Assembly: GCA_965230415.1 (NCBI GenBank)
Contig: CBDDKZ010000005.1
Span: 3,100,001 to 3,164,000, forward strand
DNA: 64,000 bases
Origin: CBDDKZ01 sp965230415
GTDB taxonomy: Bacteria > Bacteroidota > Bacteroidia > Cytophagales > JAAEPT01
Reading direction: 5' to 3'
Position 1 is the first letter of the stretch. The number at the start of each line of letters is the position of its first letter. Made by a program: the position numbers and the translations under genes. This document shows positions 1 to 7,944 of this stretch, piece by piece. A model generated the notes under the pieces. The model made no database searches. It was not told the DNA's origin and saw only the letters and a list, made by a program, of their open reading frames with translations.

Positions 1-708
1 AAACTTATTAGAGATCAATTTTCTCATATTTCTATCGAAGTACAGCCTTTAAAGCAAGAGGATTACGAACTGCTTATTAAGCAAGGGTTAAATACTGTTC
101 TTGTATATCAGGAAACTTATCATAAAGAAGATTATAAGAAACACCACCCTAAAGGAAGAAAATCCAATTTTTACTATCGTTTGGATACACCTGACCGACT
201 GGGGCAGGCCGGTATTTATAAAATGGGCCTGGGTGTACTTATCGGCTTAGAAGATTGGCGAACAGATTCCCTTTACTGTGCCATGCATTTGAATTACCTG
301 GAGCGTACTTACTGGCAAACCAAGTATTCCATTTCTTTTCCACGATTACGGCCATTTTCCGGTGGACTTGAACCAAAGGTGGAAATGAATGATCGCGAAC
401 TCATCCAATTGATTTGTGCTTATAGAATATTTAATGAAGAAGTAGAATTGTCGCTTTCAACGAGAGAGCATGAATTTTTCCGGAACCATGCTATGAAGTT
501 GGGAGTTACATCAATGTCGGCCGGTTCGAAAACAGACCCCGGAGGCTATGCATCAACTCAGGAAGAGTTGGAGCAATTTGAAATATCTGATGACCGCACA
601 CCTGAAGAGGTAGCGCAGATGATTCGTCGCAATGGTTATGAAGCCGTTTGGAAAGACTGGGATTGGTCCTATGAAACATATGGTGTTCAACTGAAGGAAA
701 ATAATTGA
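1..708 (+). CDS. thiH: 2-iminoacetate synthase ThiH, C-terminal part
   Basis: The reading frame is open from base 1 and gives 235 residues before TGA at 706-708; the start and the radical SAM CxxxCxxC lie outside the window. ThiH cleaves tyrosine with S-adenosylmethionine to give dehydroglycine for the thiazole ring of thiamine. The visible part matches the ThiH C-terminal half: the segment around residues 43-65 (YHKEDYKKHHPKGRKSNF), the following RLDTPDRLGQAG, GLLIGL-like GVLIGLEDWR, SFPRLRPFSGG, and SMSAGSKTDPGGY near residue 175. Full-length ThiH is about 370 residues. It is followed at once by an adenylyltransferase gene, as expected at the end of a thiamine operon. Confidence 0.93.
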   Translation, partial: KLIRDQFSHISIEVQPLKQEDYELLIKQGLNTVLVYQETYHKEDYKKHHPKGRKSNFYYRLDTPDRLGQAGIYKMGLGVLIGLEDWRTDSLYCAMHLNYLERTYWQTKYSISFPRLRPFSGGLEPKVEMNDRELIQLICAYRIFNEEVELSLSTREHEFFRNHAMKLGVTSMSAGSKTDPGGYASTQEELEQFEISDDRTPEEVAQMIRRNGYEAVWKDWDWSYETYGVQLKENN

Positions 709-710
709 TA

Positions 711-1817
711 ATGCTCTCAAAAGAAGAATTTTCCAGGTATAATAGGCATATAATTCTCAGCGAAGTAGGGCAGATTGGGCAAGAAAAGCTTAAAAATGCG
801 CGCGTACTTCTCGTTGGAGTAGGAGGGCTTGGGTGCCCTATAGCTCAATACCTGGTTGCCGCAGGCGTCGGGACTGTTGTTCTTGTTGATGGGGACCTTG
901 TCTCTGAAAGTAACCTGCAAAGACAAATACTTTTCAATTCGTCAGAGGTAGGAAAACCGAAAGCAGCCATAGCGCAACAGAAATTAGCTAGTCAGAACCC
1001 ATTAATAGCAATCAAAGCTCATGTTGCAAATGTGACTAAAGAGAATGTGCTGGAATTAATTAAGGATATTGATATTGTAGTAGATGGTACAGACAATTTC
1101 GCTTCACGTTACCTGCTTAATGATGCCTGCATTTTAGCTAATAAAGTGCTGATTTACGGTGCTATTTATAAGTTTGAAGGCCAGGTGTCGGTATTTAATT
1201 ACAATGATGGTCCCACGTATCGTTGTCTTTTTCCCGAACCACCCTTGCCTGGAAGTGTGCCAAATTGTTCTCAAATTGGTGTTTTAGGAGTGCTTCCGGG
1301 TGTAATTGGTGCAGTGCAGGCCAATGAAGTTATAAAAGTTATTTTAGGGAAAGAAGGCGTACTTAGTGGTAAGTTATGGACAATAGATCTGATGACTATG
1401 CAAAGTCAGATTATTGGCTTCAAGAAGAATAAGGCAATTGAAATAAAGGAACTTATTGATTACGACATTTTTTGTGGTTTTGAGCCGAAGAATGAATTAG
1501 TACAGTCCATTTCATGCGATGAACTTAATGAATGGATAGAAGAGGGGAAGCCATTGCAGTTGATAGACGTGCGCGAAAACCATGAACGTGAGATTAGCGA
1601 TATTGGAGGTATTCATATCCCTTTAGGAGAATTGAGAGATAGAATAAACGAAGTATCAAAAGAATTAACCTGTGTTGTTTATTGCCATTACGGTCATAGA
1701 AGTAAAGAAGCAGTAGAGTTATTAGCAGAAGAGAGTGACTTCGACAAAATATTTAACTTAGAAGGAGGCATAGATGAATGGTCTCAGGAAATCGATTCCG
1801 GAGTAACCAGGTACTAA
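711..1817 (+). CDS. ThiF/MoeB-type sulfur-carrier adenylyltransferase with C-terminal rhodanese domain
   Basis: This 368-residue protein has an E1-like adenylyltransferase domain (about 1-250) and a rhodanese domain (about 268-368). Such enzymes adenylate the C-terminal glycine of ThiS or MoaD, and the rhodanese can supply sulfur. Visible are the nucleotide loop GVGGLG (36-41), SNLQRQ (67-72), DGTDNF (125-130), the conserved Cys186 in VPNCSQIG and the rhodanese active-site loop CHYGHRS with Cys325. The usual zinc CxxC pairs are incomplete: YRC keeps only Cys172, and the second pair is reduced to Cys255. A TTG at 705 is in frame, but ATG 711 lies 11 bases after AAGGAA and is preferred. It starts two bases after thiH stops, so ThiF is the likely role; MoeB-like use in molybdopterin synthesis cannot be excluded. 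Confidence 0.85.
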   Translation: MLSKEEFSRYNRHIILSEVGQIGQEKLKNARVLLVGVGGLGCPIAQYLVAAGVGTVVLVDGDLVSESNLQRQILFNSSEVGKPKAAIAQQKLASQNPLIAIKAHVANVTKENVLELIKDIDIVVDGTDNFASRYLLNDACILANKVLIYGAIYKFEGQVSVFNYNDGPTYRCLFPEPPLPGSVPNCSQIGVLGVLPGVIGAVQANEVIKVILGKEGVLSGKLWTIDLMTMQSQIIGFKKNKAIEIKELIDYDIFCGFEPKNELVQSISCDELNEWIEEGKPLQLIDVRENHEREISDIGGIHIPLGELRDRINEVSKELTCVVYCHYGHRSKEAVELLAEESDFDKIFNLEGGIDEWSQEIDSGVTRY

Positions 1818-1861
1818 GCACTACACACTAAGTAAATTAATCTAGTATTAGTGTTTTATGG

Positions 1862-2827
1862 CTAGAGTAGTTGTGAAAGAATGCTGTCTACAGGTATGGA
1901 CTCGGCTTCGGCTTTGAAATTTCTAATAACCCGATGTCTTAAAATCGGCAGTGCAACATCCTGAATGTCTTCAATATCCGGAGAGTATTTGCCTTTAAAC
2001 AGCGCATTGCATTTTGCTGCCAGTACCAGATTCTGAGAAGCTCGGGGCCCCGCTCCCCAGTCGAGGTAATTTTTGGTGGCATCACCAGTTCTCTCCTGAT
2101 TGGGCCTTGTTCTGTGTACCAGGCCTACAGCGTATTCTACAACATTGTCGGCGATAGGTACTTTTCTTACCAGGTTTTGATAGTCAATAATTTGTGTAGC
2201 ACTTAGAATAGCGTTTAGTACTACTTCTTCATTTGATGTGGTGCTCTTAATAATGTCCAGTTCCGCATCATACGAAGGGTAATCTAATATAATGTTAAAC
2301 ATAAACCGGTCTAGCTGGGCTTCAGGAAGTGGATAAGTACCTTCTTGTTCGATGGGGTTTTGAGTGGCGAGCACAAAAAAAGGCTCTTCCAGCTTATAGT
2401 TATGACCAGCTATCGTAACCGTTTTTTCCTGCATTGCTTCGAGCAAAGCTGCTTGCGTTTTAGGTGGTGTACGGTTAATTTCATCAGCCAGAATAATATT
2501 AGCGAAAATTGGTCCCTTAACAAACTGAAATTTACGATCTGAATCCAGTGTTTCAGACCCCAAAATATCCGTAGGCATTAGATCCGGAGTAAATTGGATA
2601 CGGTTGAATTTTAAATCCAATACAGAGGCTACAGTTTGTACCAATAATGTTTTTGCCAGGCCCGGTACACCCACTAACAAACTATGACTTTTGCAGAATA
2701 TAGAGGTCAGGACTAATTTGATGACTTCTTCTTGCCCAATGATCACTTTTCCGATTTCCGACTTTAAGTCGCTATATGCTTGTGCTATTGAATCTGCTGT
2801 CTGTACGTCGTTTTTTGATGTGCTCAT
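1862..2827 (-). CDS. MoxR family AAA+ ATPase
   Basis: The 321-residue protein is a complete MoxR-type ATPase, a chaperone-like AAA+ enzyme that remodels or activates partner proteins in the cytoplasm. Walker A is GVPGLAKT (53-60), Walker B is ILADEINR with Asp114-Glu115, sensor 1 is ATQNP near 156, and LPEAQLDRF carries the arginine region. The C-terminal lid follows with the usual WGAGPRASQ segment near 258. MoxR genes usually sit next to DUF58 and vWA genes; here none follows on this strand, and the gene is the last of an operon after three periplasmic folding factors, 5 bases after the SurA-like gene. It ends convergently with the adenylyltransferase gene, 44 bases away. The substrate is unknown. 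Confidence 0.93.
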   Translation of the reverse strand: MSTSKNDVQTADSIAQAYSDLKSEIGKVIIGQEEVIKLVLTSIFCKSHSLLVGVPGLAKTLLVQTVASVLDLKFNRIQFTPDLMPTDILGSETLDSDRKFQFVKGPIFANIILADEINRTPPKTQAALLEAMQEKTVTIAGHNYKLEEPFFVLATQNPIEQEGTYPLPEAQLDRFMFNIILDYPSYDAELDIIKSTTSNEEVVLNAILSATQIIDYQNLVRKVPIADNVVEYAVGLVHRTRPNQERTGDATKNYLDWGAGPRASQNLVLAAKCNALFKGKYSPDIEDIQDVALPILRHRVIRNFKAEAESIPVDSILSQLL

Positions 2828-2832
2828 AGCTT

Positions 2833-4188
2833 TTAATTTACTAGAATTTCACAATGTGAATAATCCTCATCTACATGAATATATACTTCGTCCTTGGTAC
2901 TGTTAAACCATTTGTCCAACGCCTCGTTTTTCTTTTTGGTTAGTGCCGCATTATAGATTTTATGATAATCGTCCCTTAAATTGGCTTCGTGTGCCCGTAT
3001 ACTTTTTTGAAGATAGACGATGCGTAATGCTTTTTTCTTATCTCGCGTAGTCATTTCAACTACTTGCGATATTTCACCTTCTTTCATTTTATTTACAAGA
3101 AAGAAAAGGTCTGGCCCAATTAATTCTGTCCTGTTTGCAGCAACGCGTATACTTCCTGTCTCATCAGCAATAAAGCCTCCGTTAGTTTTTGTTGCGATGT
3201 CATCGGAATATTTGTTAGCAGCTTTTTCAAAACTAATACTGTCGTTCATGATTTTTGTACGCAGGCTATCCAGGGACTTTCGTGCTTTTAGAATATCCAA
3301 AGCACCACTTTTTGGGGCTATAAGAATATGTCTTGTGTTGATTTCGTTGCCTCGTACATCCAATAATTCAATAATATGATACCCAAAAGGGGATTCGATT
3401 ACTGGTGAAATTTCCCCTGGCTTAAGTACAATAGCTGCCGCAACGAATTCGCCGACCAAATCTGTTTTCTTAAAATAGCCTAATTCACCTCCCTTAACAG
3501 CCGATAATGGGTCTTGGGAGTATTTTTTTGCAAATGTAGCAAAGTCTGCACCGTTTATGATCTGCTTGCGAATGTCTTCAAGCTGATTTTTAACTTTGTC
3601 CTTTTCAACGGAACCTGGTTCGGGAATTTTAACTATTTGTGCTATTTCCAATTCTGAAGAGAAAAAAGGGAGGCTGTCTTTAGGAATTGCATCAAAAAAG
3701 TCCTCGACTTCTGAGGGCGTAACTTCTATTCCTGAAGTTATTTTTGATTGCATTTTTTGAATAATCATTTGATTTTCCAAGTCTGCTTTGAATTCCTGTT
3801 TTAACTGTTCAATGGTCTTTCCAAACTCTTCAATAATTGTAGCTTCGTTGGCACCATACGCAGTTAGAATCTGGTTCATCCGTGCATCTAACTGTTGTTC
3901 CAGCTCTTCAGGGCTAACCACAACCGAGTCAATTACAGCTTTTGCCAGTAAAAGTTTATTAATAATCAGGGTTTCCAAAACCTTGCACTCCAAATTTTCA
4001 ACACCGGTGACCTGATTAGATTTCTTAAATTGCAAATGAGCCATTTCAAGCTCAGATTTAAGAATTATTTCATCATCTACTTTGGCAACGATCTTTTCCA
4101 ATACCTGCCCGGTTGAATTGAAAATAGTGAATAGAGTAAGTAGGTTTATTAATATGTATTTATTCAAAGCGTTCAATTTCTTTAGCAT
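2833..4188 (-). CDS. SurA-like peptidylprolyl isomerase with two parvulin domains
   Basis: This 451-residue exported protein has a signal peptide (about 1-28, ending near STGQ), a SurA-type N-terminal chaperone segment (30-175) with KVDDEIILKSELE, and two parvulin domains. The first, about 180-285, has GADFATFAKKYSQDP, GGELGYF and SPFGYHIIEL. The second, starting at TRHILI near 287, is more divergent, with KYSDD and NGGF but no clear GYHII end. SurA assists folding of outer-membrane beta-barrels in the periplasm. The ATG at 4188 lies 29 bases inside the end of the upstream lipoprotein gene, which suggests translational coupling. It is third in a row of three related folding factors. Confidence 0.88.
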   Translation of the reverse strand: MLKKLNALNKYILINLLTLFTIFNSTGQVLEKIVAKVDDEIILKSELEMAHLQFKKSNQVTGVENLECKVLETLIINKLLLAKAVIDSVVVSPEELEQQLDARMNQILTAYGANEATIIEEFGKTIEQLKQEFKADLENQMIIQKMQSKITSGIEVTPSEVEDFFDAIPKDSLPFFSSELEIAQIVKIPEPGSVEKDKVKNQLEDIRKQIINGADFATFAKKYSQDPLSAVKGGELGYFKKTDLVGEFVAAAIVLKPGEISPVIESPFGYHIIELLDVRGNEINTRHILIAPKSGALDILKARKSLDSLRTKIMNDSISFEKAANKYSDDIATKTNGGFIADETGSIRVAANRTELIGPDLFFLVNKMKEGEISQVVEMTTRDKKKALRIVYLQKSIRAHEANLRDDYHKIYNAALTKKKNEALDKWFNSTKDEVYIHVDEDYSHCEILVN

Positions 4189-5029
4189 TAACGGCAGATT
4201 CGAATAGTTTATTTTCTAAATCTGTTAAAAGATTTTGTTTGCGCTGCCCAATAATAGACTTGATTATATCATTTTTCACCAATTCCATTGGAACCACGTC
4301 ACCCGGAAGCTTATAGTCAACGAGCCGCAGGTAATAACGGTAGCCGTCCTGTATACGTTCCGTATATTTGTGATTTTTTACTAAGACAATTTCATCTTTA
4401 TCAGAAAATGGCGAATTGGATACCACTTTATTGAGGTATATCCAATTGGTGTCGCTATAAATATAGTATTCTGCAGTATTAGATGCTATAAGTGCGAACT
4501 CACGAATTTTTTCATCATTGTAAGATGAATAAAAAGCACCACTAAGTTGGGATATATTTGGATTGGAATTGGCAATTTTGGCAAAAGCGCACTTTACAAC
4601 GACATGTTGAAGCATAAAGTCTTCTATGTGAGACTGGTAAAAATTATTGATGTCATATTTGTCTACAACAGTGTCCAGTTGATCATTGATGTAGTGCTTC
4701 TGAAATTCGTAGAGTAAAAGTTGGTGCTTGTATTCCTCTGCTTTCTTATGGATAATTTCAAGATCAATATTTGAATCTTTTTTAGCGGCATGAAGTACCG
4801 TATGTTTCTTTAACCAATTGGTAACATATTGGTCAATAATAGTAAGACTATCTCCTGAATCGGAACCTGAAGGTACCAAGTTTTCTAGTTCCTGAAGATA
4901 CAGTGAATTGTCATAGGCTTTAGCAATAGGGGAAGCAATTGCTTCCCCTTCTGTTTCTTTTGAACTGCTACAGCCGAATAATAAGATGCTAAAGACTGTA
5001 ATAAATATGTTTATTTTTTTGTAAGTCAA
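4160..5029 (-). CDS. Lipoprotein related to SurA/PpiD N-terminal chaperone regions, no parvulin domain seen
   Basis: The 289-residue protein has a lipoprotein signal with lipobox LLFGC (Cys20) and then a helical, charged sequence typical of SurA/PpiD-type substrate-binding regions, including IIDQYVTNWLKKH and a long helix around 85-115. I see no parvulin signature (no GADF, GGxLG or FGYHI motif), so it is probably not an isomerase itself. The only reasonable start is TTG at 5029, which begins immediately after the TAA of the upstream isomerase; no in-frame ATG exists before residue 130. It lies between two parvulin genes and may act with them as an accessory folding factor at the outer membrane. 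That function is inferred from context. Confidence 0.7.
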   Translation of the reverse strand: MTYKKINIFITVFSILLFGCSSSKETEGEAIASPIAKAYDNSLYLQELENLVPSGSDSGDSLTIIDQYVTNWLKKHTVLHAAKKDSNIDLEIIHKKAEEYKHQLLLYEFQKHYINDQLDTVVDKYDINNFYQSHIEDFMLQHVVVKCAFAKIANSNPNISQLSGAFYSSYNDEKIREFALIASNTAEYYIYSDTNWIYLNKVVSNSPFSDKDEIVLVKNHKYTERIQDGYRYYLRLVDYKLPGDVVPMELVKNDIIKSIIGQRKQNLLTDLENKLFESAVNAKEIERFE

Positions 5030-7027
5030 TTAGCTTCTTATTAGTCCCTTAACAACCTCGTCGTTTACTTTAGCAGGATATTTCGTTTTAAGCTCTTTCA
5101 ACCATTCTTCTTCCAAATGATTTTGGTAGTCAGAAATGATCAACCCTCTGGCTTCTTTTAATTCTTTTTGACCGGCAGGAATCACTTTTTTAATTACAAC
5201 GTAGTAGAAACGATTATCTTTTTCAACTTCGCCACTTCCTTTTGTCCAATCTATTTTGTCTACAACATCGTTTTTACCCGTTTCAAATGTTCCTTCATCA
5301 ATTTTAAGCGCCAATGCACTTTTTTCGTTGTAAGTTTTCAAAAGTTCATCGTGTGTCTTTCCTGCTTTAAGGTCCTTTTTTAGCAATTCAATTTGTTCTT
5401 TAGAGGCCGCATTATATACATTTGCTTCTGCACGTTTTTTCCACTGATAATCACTTTTATGAGCTTCATAAAATGCCCGGAGACCAGCTGTATCTTTAAC
5501 CGCTTTACTCCAAACGTTTTCGTCCATTAGCTGGAATAGTAAAATACCGTCTCTGTATTCTTTTACAAGCATTTTGTAATCGTAATATTTACTTTCTAAA
5601 TGATTTTCCTCGTATTCCACTACTGTTTTGTCAACAAATTTCTTGTAGTGTAACTCCATAGCATATTTAGGAGATAAACCGGGTTTCTTGCGACCGTAAA
5701 CTTTTAAATACTCATAAAATTCCCTAATGCTATAGTTGTTTTCCTTGACAGAAAACAAAGTAGTACTTAACGATTGATCAGCGGCATCATATTCCCATTT
5801 ACCTTCTGTTAAGCTAGAGTCGGCTTTGGATAAAGCTTGTTCTTTGGCTTGAGGGAACTCCTTGAAGTTGTTTTCTTTTTTTAAGCGGGCAATAAGTGCT
5901 TTTTGACTCTGCTGCGCTCTTGGCTTTTTAGAAACCTTCTTTTGTAGCGCATCTTTCATTTCTTCGTAGGGATCGAGCATTTTTATTTCGTGTAATTTAA
6001 CTATATGCCACCCATATGGAGTTTTTACCGGTTTTGAAAACTGTTCAGGCTTCAAGTTGAAGGCCGCATGTTCGAAAGCGGGCATACCCATTTGACCATC
6101 TAGTCTGAAGGGTCTCATTTTTCCCCCTTGTTGTTTGGTTCTGTTATCATCACTGAAGTTTGAACACATTTCGTTCCAGTCCGAACCTGCTGTAAGTTTT
6201 TCGTGAATCTCATCTATTTTGCGTTTAGCCTCCAGCGAATCGCTTTCCTCCATGCCGTCAGCAGCGCGAATCATGATGTGGGAGGCAAGGGCCTCGCCTC
6301 TTGAATTACGTTTGTCATTCACTTTTAAAATGTGGTATCCAAATTGAGTCCTGAAAATTGGAGAAACCTGACCTACAGGGGTATTATACATGGCGTTTTC
6401 GTATTCGTAAACGAGTGATAGAGCGGTGAAGTAGCCTAAATTGCCTTTGTAGCCTACGGGTGAGTTTTCCATTTTGGCAGAAGGGTCTTCTGAATGAGTG
6501 AGTGCCATTTCACCGAAATCTGCACCTTCCGCTATTTGTTTTCTGATATCGGCTATTTTATTGTATGCAGCTGAGGTATCTGAAGGATCTGCTTCAGCAG
6601 CTACTTTTATTAAAATATGAGATGTAGAAACCTCTTGTTTGTAGCGTTCGTAAGCTTCCTTTGTGAGTTTTTCAATGTAACCTTTTTCAGAGAGATATGG
6701 CTTTGCAAGTTGCTTTTTGTAACCGTTGAGCTCTTGAATAAATGAAGTTGCAGTGTCCAAATGTTGATTTTCGGCTTCGAGCACTTTCAACTTAAACTTA
6801 ATAAACAAATCGAGGTATTCCCTGATACTATTCTCAGAATACGCACTTTCTGTTTTATTATTGTTTTTATTATAAATGTAATCAAACTCTGATGATGAAA
6901 CCCTTTCTTTTCCAATTTCCAGAATAATTTTTTCCTCTTTTTTCGGGGCAGAGGCTGTGTTGGAAGATGATTTACATCCAAAGGCAAAAATTGTGATGAG
7001 TATTAATGATTGTCCTAAAATTTTCAT
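5030..7027 (-). CDS. Parvulin-type peptidylprolyl isomerase lipoprotein (PpiD/SurA-like)
   Basis: The 665-residue protein has a lipobox FAFGC (Cys18) and is therefore probably anchored by lipid in the periplasm. After a chaperone-like segment (35-130) come two parvulin domains. The first, about 134-235, has TSHILIK, GADFGEMALTHSEDP, GNLGYF and FGYHILKV. The second, about 245-350, has ASHIMIR, SDDNRT, QGGKMRPF and YGWHIVKL. The C-terminal 300 residues are helical and charged and resemble a further degenerate chaperone module. It heads the block isomerase, lipoprotein, SurA-like protein, MoxR, with its stop codon touching the next start. The 100 bases upstream separate it from the anti-sigma-type kinase gene. 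Confidence 0.87.
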   Translation of the reverse strand: MKILGQSLILITIFAFGCKSSSNTASAPKKEEKIILEIGKERVSSSEFDYIYNKNNNKTESAYSENSIREYLDLFIKFKLKVLEAENQHLDTATSFIQELNGYKKQLAKPYLSEKGYIEKLTKEAYERYKQEVSTSHILIKVAAEADPSDTSAAYNKIADIRKQIAEGADFGEMALTHSEDPSAKMENSPVGYKGNLGYFTALSLVYEYENAMYNTPVGQVSPIFRTQFGYHILKVNDKRNSRGEALASHIMIRAADGMEESDSLEAKRKIDEIHEKLTAGSDWNEMCSNFSDDNRTKQQGGKMRPFRLDGQMGMPAFEHAAFNLKPEQFSKPVKTPYGWHIVKLHEIKMLDPYEEMKDALQKKVSKKPRAQQSQKALIARLKKENNFKEFPQAKEQALSKADSSLTEGKWEYDAADQSLSTTLFSVKENNYSIREFYEYLKVYGRKKPGLSPKYAMELHYKKFVDKTVVEYEENHLESKYYDYKMLVKEYRDGILLFQLMDENVWSKAVKDTAGLRAFYEAHKSDYQWKKRAEANVYNAASKEQIELLKKDLKAGKTHDELLKTYNEKSALALKIDEGTFETGKNDVVDKIDWTKGSGEVEKDNRFYYVVIKKVIPAGQKELKEARGLIISDYQNHLEEEWLKELKTKYPAKVNDEVVKGLIRS

Positions 7028-7127
7028 GTTTCTTTAGCTTTGGTATTGTTTTAAGAAAACAGCATACAAGTTTAATAAAAAAACTTGAGAAACATGAATA
7101 AATCTAAGCGATAAGAAAAGTAATAAG

Positions 7128-7565
7128 TTAAGATTTAGAATCTATTCGTTTAAAAAGACGGCAAATGTTAACATCTCCTTCCGATATGAACTCTATATGG
7201 TCCATAATACGGCGCACTAACATGAGGCCTATACTTCCTCTTCTTTTCTCCTTAATTATATCCTCTATCTTAGGTTCTTCATAGGTGGAGTAGTCAAAGG
7301 CCAGGCCGCTGTCAACTATTTCAAAAAGCAGTCCGTCGTCGTTTTTTTCGATCTTAATATTTAAGGTAAGGGATTCGTTTTCGTTTTCTAAATTGGAATG
7401 AATAATTAAATTCGAGCATATCTCATCTACAGCCAACACAATCATGTTGACTTGCTGTTCTTCTACTTTAATCTGTAAAAGCGAATCACTTACGAATTTT
7501 CGGATTGCTTTTAAGTTATTGGTAGAACAATTTACTTTAAGACTGTCGATAACTTGATGCTCCAT
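7128..7565 (-). CDS. Anti-sigma-factor-type serine kinase (RsbW/SpoIIAB-like HATPase)
   Basis: The 145-residue protein is a single GHKL ATPase domain of the RsbW/SpoIIAB type. The N box is AVDEICSNLIIHS, the G1 box is IVDSGLAFD, and the G2 region is GSIGLMLVRRIMD. Such kinases phosphorylate a STAS antagonist and hold a sigma factor or other target until the antagonist is dephosphorylated. It lies 5 bases downstream of a STAS gene, which follows a SpoIIE-type phosphatase, making a complete partner-switching set. No sigma-factor gene is adjacent, so the output target cannot be read from the context. Confidence 0.9.
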   Translation of the reverse strand: MEHQVIDSLKVNCSTNNLKAIRKFVSDSLLQIKVEEQQVNMIVLAVDEICSNLIIHSNLENENESLTLNIKIEKNDDGLLFEIVDSGLAFDYSTYEEPKIEDIIKEKRRGSIGLMLVRRIMDHIEFISEGDVNICRLFKRIDSKS

Positions 7566-7570
7566 TTATA

Positions 7571-7906
7571 TTAAGCAGAGTGATTAAGCGCCTCTTCTTT
7601 ATTATTGACAATTTTTAACAAATTATCTAATCCCAATATTTTGAATACATTTAATACTTTGTCACTTAGTCCATAGAGGACTAAAGAAACCTGACGCTCC
7701 TCAAAATCTTGCAGGTAAGACATGAATACTCCTAATCCGGCAGAAGATATGTACTCTAGGTTAGTACAATCAACAACCATCTTTTGCTCATTATTTTTCA
7801 AAGCAATTTCAATCTCCTGGTCCAGCAGAATAGCGGAACTGGCATCGAGATCTCCGTCAATTTCGATTACCAGAATATTGTCTTCCTTATTTGATGTGAT
7901 TTCCAT
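7571..7906 (-). CDS. STAS-domain anti-sigma factor antagonist (RsbV/SpoIIAA-like)
   Basis: The 111-residue protein is one STAS domain with the loop NLEYISSAGLGVF; Ser54/Ser55 is the expected site of phosphorylation by the partner kinase. I chose ATG 7906 (MEITSNKED). A longer frame begins at 7969 inside the end of the phosphatase gene, but its extra 21 residues do not resemble a STAS N-terminus. The gene lies 38 bases after the phosphatase and 5 bases before the HATPase kinase. In the family the unphosphorylated form binds the kinase and frees its target. Confidence 0.9.
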   Translation of the reverse strand: MEITSNKEDNILVIEIDGDLDASSAILLDQEIEIALKNNEQKMVVDCTNLEYISSAGLGVFMSYLQDFEERQVSLVLYGLSDKVLNVFKILGLDNLLKIVNNKEEALNHSA

Positions 7907-7944
7907 CTCGAAATTTGTTTTACGTAAATAGAGCGTATAAGGTT

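Noticed and set aside
1825..1854. Weak stem ACACTAA / TTAGTGT between the convergent adenylyltransferase and MoxR genes
   Set aside because: Only seven pairs, a 16-base loop and no proper T run; too weak to call a terminator.
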